Shown: piece after piece, positions 12,601 through 24,453 of the stretch | How the letters are laid out: the number at the start of each line of letters is the position of its first letter | How positions within the stretch are numbered: position 1 is the stretch's first letter | Source of the DNA: Colius striatus | Lineage: Eukaryota; Chordata; Aves; Coliiformes; Coliidae | Direction of reading: 5' to 3' | NCBI RefSeq assembly: GCF_028858725.1 | Contig: NC_084763.1 | Location: forward strand, 20,124,001 to 20,188,000 | Length of the DNA: 64,000 bases | Notes under the pieces: generated by a model | What the model saw: the letters and a program-made list of their open reading frames with translations, nothing else | Databases searched by the model: none | What the model was told of the DNA's origin: nothing | Program-made: the position numbers and the translations under genes

Positions 12601-15600
12601 GCTTTCAGCATCCATGTCACTGTTTTGTAAGACCACAAGTATGTAGCAAAGAATAATAATAAAAACCCCCAAACCTCACAGGGGAAGGAGTTCAAGACTA
12701 GAGATTGTGTAAGCTAAGCGCTGATTGTGACAAAGGTAAGCAAAGATGAAGCACGCTCTGGGTGGAGACAGGAACAACATGTGTCAGAGGGAGGTGACTG
12801 TGGATGGCACAGTTTGATAACAAATCAGATCCTACATTCTCAAACCTCAATTACTGACATCTTCACTAATTAAAAAATAAGATTGCAGTGCCAAACTGCA
12901 GAAACAGACAATAACCTCACATTGTTAAATGAACAGAAAGCAACTCCAAGTATCATAGCTAGAGAGGGTTTCTAGAAACACAAGGTTTACAGGGATGATG
13001 TCACCCTTTGCCATAGGAGTCCCAGGCATGAGTCTCATGCTGTGCCTCAGCTCTGTCCCTCAGACAGGGCAGCGTACAGTAGAGGTGCAGCAGCCTCTTT
13101 CCCAGTAGCAGGACTAAGCACTGACCAAGAGGCTCTTTGCTGTAACACGAACAGTAAGTATAGTTTTTGCCCTTGAAAACATGCACAATTTGAAACGGTG
13201 GTTTGCTCCCCGTTCTCCTACATCTACTTTTTTTTTTTTTTATCTGCTTCTATTTTCAGCTCAGAACATTAAATACTGCTGGGTTTTGGCTCCCTAAATA
13301 GGCACAGGGAAACTGCAGTGAGCTAGAAAGCTGAATTCTGTCTTTCACTCCCTGCAGCTGAGAGTGCTTTAGCTTCGTGCGTTGTGTTGTCAGTATCTCA
13401 CCTTTATCCTTCCACTTGACAGCAAAATCTTGCAAGGCTGTTACCTGTTCCCAATGAGGGAAATGCAAGGAGAGGGAAACAGATACCAATCTTTTGACTT
13501 TAGAAGATATCAACACAGGAAATGTTTCTTTATTGCATTTTTAGAAGCATTTTAGCTATAAGTAGTGTATGCATACTATAAACAGTTAAAATCAGGGCTG
13601 CCCTTTTCATAATGATGAGCAAAATGATTGCAACTGAGAAGCTGTAGCACATCTTTGTTCTAGGTACAGAATTGTGTATATTATCCTGGTTATTTACACA
13701 TTGTAATAAATTTCAACTGGTTTTGTGCTCTGAAATTTTATTAGCTCTTACACCCACTTAGAGATACAAATATTTATAAAGTATGTTTGTTATGAATCAA
13801 GTTTACTGAGGTCAAACTAACATTTTGTCAAAAGTTCTCAATTTCCTGAAGCCAAGGGACTCTTATATATACTATCTGTAAAGTGGATTCATATTTAAAA
13901 GGCTGACAAAAAGCAGCTTACCAGACTTTCTGTATACATTAGTCCTAATTTTTCTCATGTCTGAATGCATCACCGCAATGACAGCAATGAAAAGGCTTGT
14001 GTAATCTCCCAGTCTCAAACCCAAGTTATGCAGAATGAAGGAAAAGGGATCTGTGCAAGCTTTATCTTTCCCTGCTATTTTAATCCCGTGTTTCCTTACC
14101 TTGTCCCACTAAAGTGGTGCAGCATTTCTAGAGGACACTGGTGTTCACCTCTTGTGGAGAGATGGACATTCCCATAAACTGGTGCTACAGCAGGTTGACA
14201 GCTGTAGCCACCAACAAGCTCACCTCTGCAAGGACAGGGTATACTAGTGTCATAAGTCATTTTTAAGTGGTATCATCCTCCAGTTAAGATATCAATTAAA
14301 TTTTAAAAAGAAAATCGACCTCAGCTAATGAGAGGCACTTGAATCTGTAAGATGTATTAAGATTAATGGGAGGTGGAGGAGGTTGGGGCTTTGGTCTTTT
14401 ACTCCTCTTGTAATTCTCAATCAGCTAAAGGAATTTTGTCAATCATCTGTCACCACAGGAAAAAAAAAGCATGCTTTGAAAAACAAATAATTGAAATGCT
14501 TATAACCCAGAGGTGACTAACAGAGATGAATGAGAGAGAGGAAAACATACTGCTCAGCAGAAATCCTCCATGAGACAATTGCAAAATAGTTACTTTAAGG
14601 CATGGCTGTATCAAGTTTAAAGAGAGAGCTCCAGAAAATGGATGAGGTTGAAGCATGATGAAATTACCAAAGGCTACTCTTGTAACAATGCTGTGGGATA
14701 TTACTGCTGCTAAACCACTGCTGTTTGCCCTCCTGGGGGATTAACAGCAGTTAACAATGGCCACTGAAAGTCAGAAATCTCAGAAGAATACAACAAAAAC
14801 CTATAATAAATGCATTTTTGTCTGATATTTTTCATCCATAAACACAAATCCTAAATGTTAAATAAAGAAAAAAAAACCATTAATAAGCATGAACAAACAC
14901 TGTTTTAATACTTAGCAGACAGCAGACATACAGGCTGGAAAGCTGAGCTTTTCACATGGCGTCAGGACGTTGTGTTATGGTGTCTGTGTATGTATGTTAT
15001 GTGTTCTAGAGGGAGAGAATGTTACTCCAGCAGCTGTAAGGCTTAGCTGCATATCACTTCATAGGAGACAGCACCCATTCAAACAATTTAATCTGCTGCC
15101 TAAACAACATTCCGTATCTCCTCTGTATGTTATATATAGGTTTTCTTATGCATTTCAAATTACAGGCAGCGCTATCTGTGCTGCTAGCAATGGGGTCACC
15201 TCATGTTTTCAGTAAAACTCTGCCAGGTATTAATTGTTCAGACATTTTTTTTCCAAGCTTGAAGCAGAATAATTTGAAAAAGTTCCATGTGATATGGCTC
15301 AGCTGTTTCTGAAAACATGATTTGAAAATATGTTGTTTTGCTTGTATTAAACCAAAATTCTAATCACTGTTTTATAGAGAAGCTGTAAGATTGTAAGGTT
15401 TTAAAGTAGGGTTTGGAAATTTGTCTGAGAGGTATACAGATTAGTGGTATACCTTTTGTCATTCTTGTAAATTTCCTCAAATCAGAGGATATTATAACAT
15501 TTTAAAAGCAGCATCACTTCACTGTGAATGTGTAGGCACTGAGTTCAGGCAGTCTCCTCTGCACTGGCCAGACTCTGCCACCAAGTGCCTCACTAAGACT

Positions 15601-15682
15601 GTAACAGCTCTGACTCTTGGGGTTGTAGCACCAGGTGCTAGACCTAGGAATAGTATGACAGCATGGAGGAAGCAGATTGAGA
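6700..15682. other. intergenic region KAT2B to PP2D1, proximal part
   Basis: About 9 kb without a recognisable gene. The open frames are short, overlap on both strands and lack domain-like composition. Just upstream of KAT2B (about 7420-7580) is a modestly G+C-rich patch with a YY1-type motif at 7505-7512. Near 12572-12590 there is a short GGCA tetranucleotide run. I see no CR1 in this part, no RNA gene and no tandem array; the rest looks like unique AT-rich spacer that may hold unseen enhancers. Confidence 0.6.
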
Positions 15683-16022
15683 ATTACAGAATCATTACAG
15701 TTGGAAAAGACCTTTAAGATTGAGTCCAACCACTAACCTCCCACTGCTAGGCCCATCACTAAACTAAACTATAACCCTCAGCACCTCACCTATGCATCTT
15801 TTAAATGTCTCCAGAAATGGTGACTCCCTCACCTCCCTGGGCAGCCTGTTCCATCATTTAAACAATCCTCTCTGTGAAAAACTTCTTCCTAATGTCCAAT
15901 CTAAACCTCCCCTGGTGCAAACTGAGGTCATTTCCTTGTGTCCTATCATTCAATACTGGAGAGATCGACCCCCACCTCACTACAACCCTCTTTCAGGTAG
16001 TTGTAGAGTGATCAGAAAGCTG
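15683..16022 (-). mobile_element. CR1 LINE 3' fragment
   Basis: The + strand reads as antisense CR1: a degenerate start (AGAATCATTACAGTTGGAAAAGACC-type) followed by the 'GTCCAACC...' and 'CCTGGGCAGCCTGTTCC' blocks of the avian CR1 3' end. It is 5'-truncated, diverged and non-coding. Boundaries are approximate. The sequence after it, up to about 16930, is unassigned spacer before PP2D1. Confidence 0.85.
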
Positions 16023-16950
16023 TGAGGAGAGAGACTGAGCTGGTGAGGGAGACCTGAGCAAGGAGCTAAAGTAGGAGAAAGGAGGTGCATGGGGACAGGA
16101 GGAAGATACCAGCTTTGGCTGGAGAAAGTGCAGGAGACACTTGTGCTGACCAGATCTTCTGATGTCCATGCAGTACTTGGCCTCCATACCACATTTTCAG
16201 CATCACTGCTCTTCTATGAGCTCTGTTGCAAAGTATGTCTCTCCTTCCATCCCAGTGGCTGAAGAACATGGAGGGCAGGTGCTGCTGCTCACAGGTCTCA
16301 CAGCCCAAGGGTATTTCCCACAAGCTCAAACATTGCTTGGCCCATTCGACACCTATTTTTGTTCTTCATTACATTGTCTTGATTTAGGAACTGACACATT
16401 CAGAATCCATCCTGCAGTAAAGGTGTACAAATGTTGCAAAGTCTAGCTCTTAAAGGAAGAAAAACAATGGAATAGTGTCTCTATAAAGAAAATTTATCTT
16501 CCATGTGCCCAAATACGATGGTATAAAACCTTATTTATTCCAATTGACTCCTAGAGGCCTCACAACTAAAACTGATGACAATGAGAGGGAGATAGAAAAT
16601 GGGGCCAGAAGCATTGGTGTATGTCCCATGCAAGACTGGCAGAATTTTTTTACATCTTAATCTTAAATATACTTCCCCTCCCAGGTAGGAACTACACTCC
16701 ACTACTGTTTGGAAAGACAGAAAAAAACCTATGAGGAACTACTTCATATTTACAGTTCTAATAGTATAAATGCACAGAGCTATGCATTGAATCACAAGGA
16801 GCAAACAATGGACTGAGACCTCACGAGGTAAAAGAATAATCTAACCTGTGTCACAAATTCAGTATTTCCAAGGTTTTAATCACTTGAATTTTCTATATTA
16901 CTATTAGTCACAATTTTTACATAATCCCACATGGGTTTCCAGTTTCTTGA

Positions 16951-16958
16951 TGACGTAT
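16951..16958 (+). promoter_or_regulatory. CRE-like motif upstream of PP2D1
   Basis: TGACGTAT matches a CREB/CREM half-site type element and lies 59 bp before the chosen PP2D1 ATG. TTGCGTAA, a C/EBP-ATF-like site, follows at 16984-16991. Short motifs occur by chance and the transcription start is not known, so this is only a candidate. Confidence 0.3.
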
Positions 16959-17016
16959 GCATTACAAACTGTGAATTGCAGCATTGCGTAAGGAAGAGAG
17001 AACAAGGGTTAGGTAA

Positions 17017-18091
17017 ATGCCTTGTTACCCGATATTAAAATATGAAAACATAAAAATTATTAACAAATTCCATTACAGAATGACATGGGAGGAAAAACCA
17101 CAAGACAAAACAAATCCACTTGATTTTGACCATTCCAGAAATGAGGAGGATCATCTGGAGAAAATCACAATTGCACCTGAGAATGATTCCAAGTGCATTT
17201 CAATTTTCTGCTCTGCATGTCAAAAAACAATACAGCCACACCACCTTCTCCATCATAAAAAAACTCATAAAGCCCTAGCTTTGCTGGGCTTTGACAGCCC
17301 ACAAAGAAAGACTGACAAAGAAACACTTTTAGCTCAGAGACAGAAACTAATTTCAAAATTGACCAAGAGTCCCAAATACTCTGAAACGCACAGGCAGAAG
17401 ATTGATTATTCATTTCAATTCCTTATGGATAATCACATTCCTACATCATATTGTGAACTTGCTAATATTAACAATCCTAGTACGTTCTTGAAAGTAAATA
17501 ACTCCTTAATAAAAGCATTATCAATTTGCCAAGATAAAAATTCTGCATGGCAGGGAGACATGGAAGACAGATTTATTGTGCTCGACAACTATGGAAATAG
17601 GTCAGACACATGTTTTCTGGGGTTAGTTGATGGCTCTCACGGTGCGACAGCTGCAGAAACAGTTGCAGCAGAGCTTCCACTTTTATTTCTTGACCAGCTT
17701 GCTCAAACAGATTCTTCCTACAAAAAGAGTAAAAAGGGGCAGCAAATTCTAGACTCTTTTGCCACAGTTATCAAGGCAGATTACAGGGAAAAAGAGATGA
17801 TTTTCTCTGATGAACCAGGCAATGACAAGACTAATACTTACGAATGGATTCACAGAGCATATGCCAAATCCTTTTGGAGAATGGACAGACTTTTACAACT
17901 GGGAAGGAACGAGGTTTCCAAAGTCCGCTGGAGCGGCTGTTCAGTGGTTACCTGCTTGGTGGAAAGAATCCCCAGCAAAGAGACAGACGGCACTGAGAAA
18001 GGACGAAGAGAACATTCTGAAAACACCACACACGGTCCATTAACCAGGGCAGCCAAGGGTGTTGCTGGGTTACTGCACATTGCTAATATAG
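17017..18091 (+). CDS. PP2D1: PP2D1 coding exon A (residues 1-359)
   Basis: The exon is open from the ATG to ...HIANIG and ends ATAG|GTATGT, leaving a split Gly codon (phase 1). The open frame continues past this point to 18164 only as intron read-through. The exon carries the N-terminal Cys/His motif and the first half of the PP2C-like fold. A 5' non-coding exon may exist but cannot be seen. Confidence 0.85.
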
Positions 18092-21000
18092 GTATGTACA
18101 TTCCACATCAGGGGTTTTTTTCTTCTCTGTCCAACAAAAAGAGAAAAAAAGCAGCGTGCTAATCTGGAGAATTTTTGGCAGGGGATATTTGGAGATAAAA
18201 AGCTCCAAGTGCTTTAACTTGATAATGTGAAGGAGGCATGATAAATTCCCTTGCAGCTGACGTTGGCATCAGGCACTAAGAATTAAGCTTATCAAATAAG
18301 CACTTTCATTATGATATTTAAGTTAAAGCAGTAAAGTCAATTTATAATGCAAGACACAGTTAAGAAACATTCCACAAAACACAGGTGACCTCTATAAGAG
18401 TAACAGGGAAAATTTTAAATTTTCTGTCTAACTCAAGAGGAAGTTTAATGTGTCTTCACTTCAGAGCAACCATAAACTTTCTGATATTAGGTCAGATAAA
18501 TCACGCTTAAGATATTATTTTATTTGTTTCACTGACACTACATTTTGCTACCAGCAAGCTGAAAACATGGGGATCATCCAAATTATTTCTGAAAGAGGAA
18601 TTGGTTGTTATTTACCATTATTACAGAAGTTCCATTTGGGACTGTTTTGCCTTTTGTATTGCAGAAAATGGGTTATTACAATTGGAAACACTGAAATATT
18701 CCTTAAGTTTCTTCACCCAGCTCTCCTGCAGGCAACATTAGAAAAAGCTCTTGCAGTTCTTAGCAACCCCACACATTCCATCTTCCCACCTGATGATTTT
18801 TGTTACCTGTTAAGTGATCTTGTGTATGTACAGCAGCTTGTGTCCTTACAAGATTACAAGCAAGACACTTGCTTTCTCATAAAGGGGTACACAAGCAGAA
18901 TTTAAATAGATAAAAAAGCCACTGGGTGAAGAATTTCAAATGGACTTGTATCTACAGCTCTATTCTCCAGCGTCTTCCAGTCTCTGCTGGAAGCACATGC
19001 CCAGCACTACACTACTTTCCCATCAATCTCCCTAGCACTAGGAATGAATGTGCCAACACTGCCTTTTTCCCTCAACAGAGGCACTCAGTCCTCACGAGTG
19101 TATTCACAAAATTTGAAAGACTTCTCATTTTTTTCCTATGAAATTTGACTCAAAGTAACCAAGAGGGTCAAAGATCAGTAGGAAAAGGGGAAATCATTTG
19201 AGAAGCTTCATTTCCTCAGGAGGAAAAAACAATCCCAAACAATCCAACCAATAAATATTCCACATTTGGAAAAATTGATCCTGGATTTTTTTTTTAAGGA
19301 AAAAAAAAGAATATTTTTGCTTAACTAGCAACCCTCTGTCAGTCTGAGGAACACTATAAACCAACCTGAATGTGCAGACATTGCAATAAGAAACCAGGCT
19401 ACAACTTCCTTTTCCGCTCCTCTGTTCTCCTGACACATGTTGCTATATTCATAGTTTCTACACCTTCAACGTGCATTTTTGCAGCTACCAGAACTTTACT
19501 ATTACTGGTATCAAAACTAGATAGTTTGCCACTAGCTCAGATATTCTTGCAGTGGATGCAGTCATGCCTTTGAAGGAATACGGGAGTAACTCACATAAAT
19601 GTTGTAATGTTTTCAGAGCTGAGATGCATTTGTTTTCACCTTTAGCAGGGAAGAAACCTATTTTTATTACAACGAGCTTGAGAGTTAAGATGAAAGTTAA
19701 AATTAGAGAATTCACCCAACCTGTTTTCTGGTTCTAGTTACCTGCCTCCATCCTTCCCTCTCAGATGAGGTTTTCTGCTGGCCTTCATTAAAGACATCAT
19801 AAATTCAAGCTTTGCTAATGAGCTTGAGGCTTGAAGTTGATCAGAGATACTTCAAGCCTTTTATGATTAAAGTCCACATTTTTGAACCACTTCTAAATAC
19901 ACATTTATTTAATCTAATACACTTAATTTTCCACCAAATGTATCACATCAAAGAAAAAGATTTGCATAACATCAAGCTTCATTTCCTCCCCCGGAACGTG
20001 TTCTTACAGAAGTACAGTCGTGTTCCTTCAGCACCAGTTAAACAACTGAAGAGGATGGTCAGATATGCAGAGCAGGAGATGGTAGCATTGGCCAGCTTTG
20101 TCTTCTTCATTTAGTTCCACAGTAACAGGTCAGCTAGTTTTTGTCCATTCTTTCGCCCTGTCTCTGATTTGCAGACAAGAGACTTGCATCCAAAAGCAAC
20201 TAGATTTTACTCTTTCTTGCAGTCAAATTGTTTCATATGGGTGATATTATGCCTTTTGTTAAGCTTACATCTGGTGGTCTTATTCCAAAGGTTCAAAGGA
20301 AATTTTAGACAATCTTCTATCTCTCTGTGGAAATCAGAGGAAGGAGGGAGCAAGCACAGGGAAACATTCACACAGCATAACTTAAGGCATCTATATTCTA
20401 TAATCAATAAAAATAGGTGCATCCTTCAGTTTGATACTGAGTAACCTTCTAGACAAATCTGCCTGCACACAAACTACACTTAGCTGTCTCCTACACTAGA
20501 CAATGTCATTACTGTCCAAGCAATACAACTATTGTATAAGCAGTGCCTACTTATAAACACTTTTCAGAGATCTGTGCCCTAGTCTAGCCAGATGTTATTA
20601 AAAATACAATACAAATGAAAACACTGCAGTCAGCTCAGTGTTTGGAAAGCTACCATCCCACTCAAGTTCCTTCTGTAAGACATCACTTTTGCTCTTAAGC
20701 CAAATCATGGCAGCAGACCAATCACCTCCTCTAATCAAAAGAATAGAGTCTCAGTGTAGCCATAGAGAATCTCCAACAATACAGCACTTTGTTTCAGAGC
20801 TGCTTTCCTTCACTCTCTCCATTCCATTCTGACAAGACTAGTCACCTGCAATGTTACAATTTCTAACACTTTTCATTCTTGCCCTGCAGATTTCAGAAGT
20901 GCTGAGGGAAAGGTAAAGTACCTATTCATACTAAAGGATAGAAGTTAGTCCTCAGCTTCTCAAGATGACTGTGAGAACTCTTGCTCTCTTGGGTCCCTTA

Positions 21001-22796
21001 GCTGAGTAAGATATTTAAGGCATCATGTTAGTAAACTGTAAATTTTACATAATGTCCCAGTTATTTTCAGGTACTAGAAATTTTATACTGCTAAAAATAA
21101 AAACAGTCTGAACCTGAAACTTCTTGGTGAGTTCAGCCAGCTGTAGTATTTTGAAAGCACAATCTCTCCCAGAAGAAGAAAAAAACAGAAGAAAAAAAGA
21201 GAGAAATGTGCACCCTTGCTTAAAAAAAACCCTCCAAGGTGCAACATTTTTAACAGGATGCACTTTGAATGAAATGTCACTCAAGACTCCTCATAAAAGC
21301 TTAGCTGAAATAAGGTTCTGGAACAGATTTCTGAATAATGTGAGGAGGAAAAAAACAACACACAGAAAACTTTGCTGTAAAATAGAACCAGACTCATTGA
21401 TAGACATACTGTTGTCTGTGGTGGTAGATAATTGAACTATGACCTCTGTTTTTTTCCCCATCTTAGCAAAAGGCTGTTATCATAGCAGCAGTATAAAAAA
21501 AAAAAAAAAAAAAGAGTATACTGTAATTCAACACATCATCTTATTTCAATATTAGGCAATGTACATGCAGTCTTATGCAAAAATGGAAAGAGTCACTGCC
21601 TCTCGAAAGAGCACAGCACTTCTAATGTACGCGAGAGAAAACGCATCCTTCAGAATGGCGGGAACATCAGCACTAATGAACCAGATGGATTAGTAGAGGG
21701 GTACCTGAGAACTACGAGGGGCCTTGGATATCACGGAGATCCAGTACTGAAGAGATCTGTTATACCTGTACCGTATACCATATCTGTCCTTATTGATGAC
21801 ACTTGTCAGTTTCTTATTTTAGCTTCTAATGGGCTTTGGGAGGTTTTGGATTACAATGAAGTACTTGCACTAACTATGACAACATTCACCCATTATTTGA
21901 GAATGTATGAGCATATTCAACAAGATGGAACTTCTCCACGCAAGTGTCAGTATTTGATGCCCCTCATCGAAGCCAACTTAAATGAGTCAAAGGCCACTAG
22001 TGATCAGCAAGATGGAACAGAGGTACTGTGTTCCAATAAAGACACATTTCTCACTGACTCAAAAGGCAACCTGAAACAAACTAAGCCAACATATTCTAGG
22101 ACAAGGAACTACTTGCAAAGGAAAGATGGAGTTCCTAAGGAAACTGATGACCACAAAAATCAAGCTGATGCAGAACAGTCTCTTTTCAGTCACAATAAAG
22201 TAAATTCACAGAGAAGAGAGATAAAGCAGTCCGATTCTAGCACACAATATGGCTCTGAAGAACTGAAACAGCTCGAAGATGAAAAAGCTTACCTATGTAA
22301 CAATTTTCAGTCACTGACTTTAGAGCAAGAGCAAACAGAGACTGATACTTTCTGTGTGATAGGGCCAAGTCACACCTATGAACAGCTGCTAGAGAATGTA
22401 CTGGCAACAGGCTCCAAAGACACAAACCACCCCCCAAAAGCATGCCTATCTAATTATGACCCAGGTCTACAACTGGCAGAAGAAATGGACTCAAAGATAT
22501 TTTGTGACAAACCTACAAGTTATGCTGCTCAGGAATTGCTACAAACTGTATCACCCGTGGGTTCTGAATCACCGCCGCCATTTGAAGGGGATGCAAAAAT
22601 GTACCCATCCAGCTGCAAACCGCAAACAGCAGGAAGAGGCAGAGTCACCTCTGAGACACTCTACGGCAACACAGCAAGGTACATTGGTGAACAACTGGTG
22701 AAGACCGCATTAGCTGCAGGTTCAAGAGACAATATTACTATTTTGATTGTCCTTCTAAATGGATGTGATAAGATACCAAATTACCTCAACACTTAA
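17017..22796 (+). CDS. PP2D1: PP2D1, PP2C-like domain-containing protein 1
   Basis: The coding sequence is join(17017..18091, 21556..22796), predicting 771 residues. An in-frame TAA directly precedes the first ATG; Met22 (17080) is an alternative start. The order is: a Cys/His-rich motif near residues 65-84, a PP2C-like domain from about 165, a long polar insert (about 475-730), and a terminal PP2C helix/strand ending in GSRDNITILIVLL. PP2C landmarks are present but altered: MEDR (182-185), VDGSHG (204-209), GNVHAVLC (359-366, Asn for the usual Asp of GDSRAV), ASNGLWEVL (Asn450 for the usual metal-binding Asp) and SRDN near the end. Loss of these acids suggests a pseudophosphatase. Human PP2D1 is about 630 residues as I recall, so this protein seems longer, mainly by the insert. 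Its function is not established. It is convergent with RAB5A. Confidence 0.88.
18092..21555 (+). other. PP2D1: PP2D1 intron
   Basis: A GT...AG intron between the two coding exons, with a 19-A run at 21495-21513 near the acceptor. A 151-codon frame at 18450-18905 and several shorter ones show no recognisable domain and are taken as chance. No mobile element was recognised. Confidence 0.8.
21556..22796 (+). CDS. PP2D1: PP2D1 coding exon B (residues 359-771)
   Basis: The acceptor ATATTAG|GC restores the Gly codon and continues as NVHAVLCKNGK, a PP2C strand, in the same frame as the 316-codon frame at 21846. It ends at a TAA at 22794-22796. The exon holds the second half of the PP2C-like domain, the long insert and the terminal helix. 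Three related segments (residues about 631-647, 680-697 and 732-751) resemble each other. Confidence 0.87.
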
Positions 22797-22937
22797 AAAA
22801 TTATCACAGGATAACTGGAGTGACACAGAACATACTGGACAAGCTTATATTTAGCCGTGTCATGAATTTACTTGTAATCACCTTAAGTGCTGAACCATGT
22901 AGCAAATCAGATACCTTGTCTGGAGCTGCGCAAGTGC

Positions 22938-22943
22938 AATAAA
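22938..22943 (+). terminator. PP2D1: PP2D1 poly(A) signal
   Basis: AATAAA lies 142 bp after the PP2D1 stop codon on the sense strand. Cleavage would be expected about 10-30 bases further on, which reaches the end of the convergent RAB5A transcript. Confidence 0.65.
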
Positions 22944-22989
22944 ACCTTCTGAAATTCTTCATAAGAAACAGTAATAGAAATTTTTTCTT

Positions 22990-24337
22990 CATTTGTTTTT
23001 GTTTTAAACCACTTTATTGAAACCTGAGCACCTCAATATAAAACTAAACACTGGTGAACTGTCATTTTCCTCGCTAAACCCAGATTACTGCAAATTTCAA
23101 ATCTGCACAAGTTAAGCTTTTGCTATCAGTTCAACATTTAAATAGACTAATTCATCTCTTCTGACACACTTGGTAGATTTCATATAATGAAAATAACTAA
23201 AAGAATTAGTGCAATATACTGAACAGATCAAAATAAAATGTACTTTGGAAAACAAAGCTGCAAAGTTCATTACTGACAGGCAGCAGTACTTATGTTACAG
23301 ATACAGGAAGGAAGAACTCAGAACCCCCTTTGATTAGAGCAGAAAAAAAGTTAGCTTTAAGTAACTGTACATTCTGTATACCTTTAAGCAACTCTTAAAT
23401 ATTACAGAAAGTATTAAACAAATGTAGACTACAATGCAGAGTACCTATTTACAGTACATTAATATCCAAATTTAAAATCAAGTTCAATGTACATAATTGT
23501 TAGTGCACTATTTTCTTTTTTAGGGGAAAAAACAAACTGTGATGGTCAGCAATGATTAAAATCAAGAAAGTCACAGACATTGAGTTTGTTGTGGTTTTAC
23601 TTGAAAAGCTCTTACAGTTTGTAGAGGAAAGAAAAAATCCTAAGCTGTAAAGTTGAATTTACTGCTCTGTACCCTCTGAACAGATTAGAAATGAAGTTAA
23701 ACTTGATTTATCACTAATTAATTTAGATAACTAACTGGGTCGATATAATTTACATACAGTGTACCAACTAAAACTCCACTTTCCTGCAAGCTTAGGGTTC
23801 TTAAAATTGTTAATGCAAGTATTATTTGTAATTAAATTATTAAACTATGGAATGTAAAACTAAACAGTAGACACCTGCAGAAACAACCAGTTGCATCAAT
23901 ACTGTTAATAAGTTTATGTAATTTTTAGACCTCATTTCTAAAAAGGTTTTAAAGCATAATTGATAATTATGACAAGACCCAATTACGTTTATTATAACAG
24001 TAATCAGTATCAAGGCTACAGGAACTGACCAATTAGGTCCACGGAAAGTAGTTTTTCCACACCCCTAATGGTAAATGACTTTTAAAACCTTTCAACTGAA
24101 GGAAGTTTATTCCGCTTCCATCTCTCCTCTACTGCTGAAACATTACAGCCAGTGGTGGATACATGCATGTTAAATTTTTATGTAAAACAAAACACCTCTG
24201 TATCATGAACTTGACTATTGTCATAAGTCTCTTCACCGTTTGGAAGCTGTACTGGGCCAGGTTAAGCACTCCAATTCCATGGTTATTAACAGTTAGGAAG
24301 CAGAAGAATATTTAGAACAGTTTAAAGCAATTGATGT
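22990..24337 (-). other. RAB5A: RAB5A 3' UTR (approximate)
   Basis: About 1.35 kb of AT-rich, non-coding sequence follows the RAB5A stop codon (24338-24340, complement). It ends near a canonical poly(A) signal at 23013-23018. Other possible AATAAA signals on the minus strand (24106-24111 and 23987-23992) could give shorter messages. Confidence 0.65.
23013..23018 (-). terminator. RAB5A: RAB5A distal poly(A) signal
   Basis: TTTATT on the + strand reads AATAAA on the minus strand, about 1.3 kb downstream of the RAB5A stop. It is 69 bp (inner distance) from the opposing PP2D1 signal. Confidence 0.6.
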
Positions 24338-24453
24338 TTAGTTACTACAACATTGACTCTTGGCTGGTTGCGTGGGTTCAGTAAGGTCTACTCCTCTTCC
24401 TCTGGCAGAGTTGGCTCCTGCATTCTGTGGTTCATTCTTTGGCAATTTTTTTG
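24338..24453 (-). CDS. RAB5A: RAB5A coding exon 5 (last; C-terminus)
   Basis: It begins after a TTTTTACAG-type acceptor and encodes the hypervariable tail ([10 protein letters not shown]...) ending CCSN-stop. The prenylated double Cys is intact. Confidence 0.95.

Noticed and set aside
18450-18905. 151-codon + strand frame in the PP2D1 intron
   Set aside because: No domain, no splice support, and PP2D1 phases join cleanly across it; chance frame.
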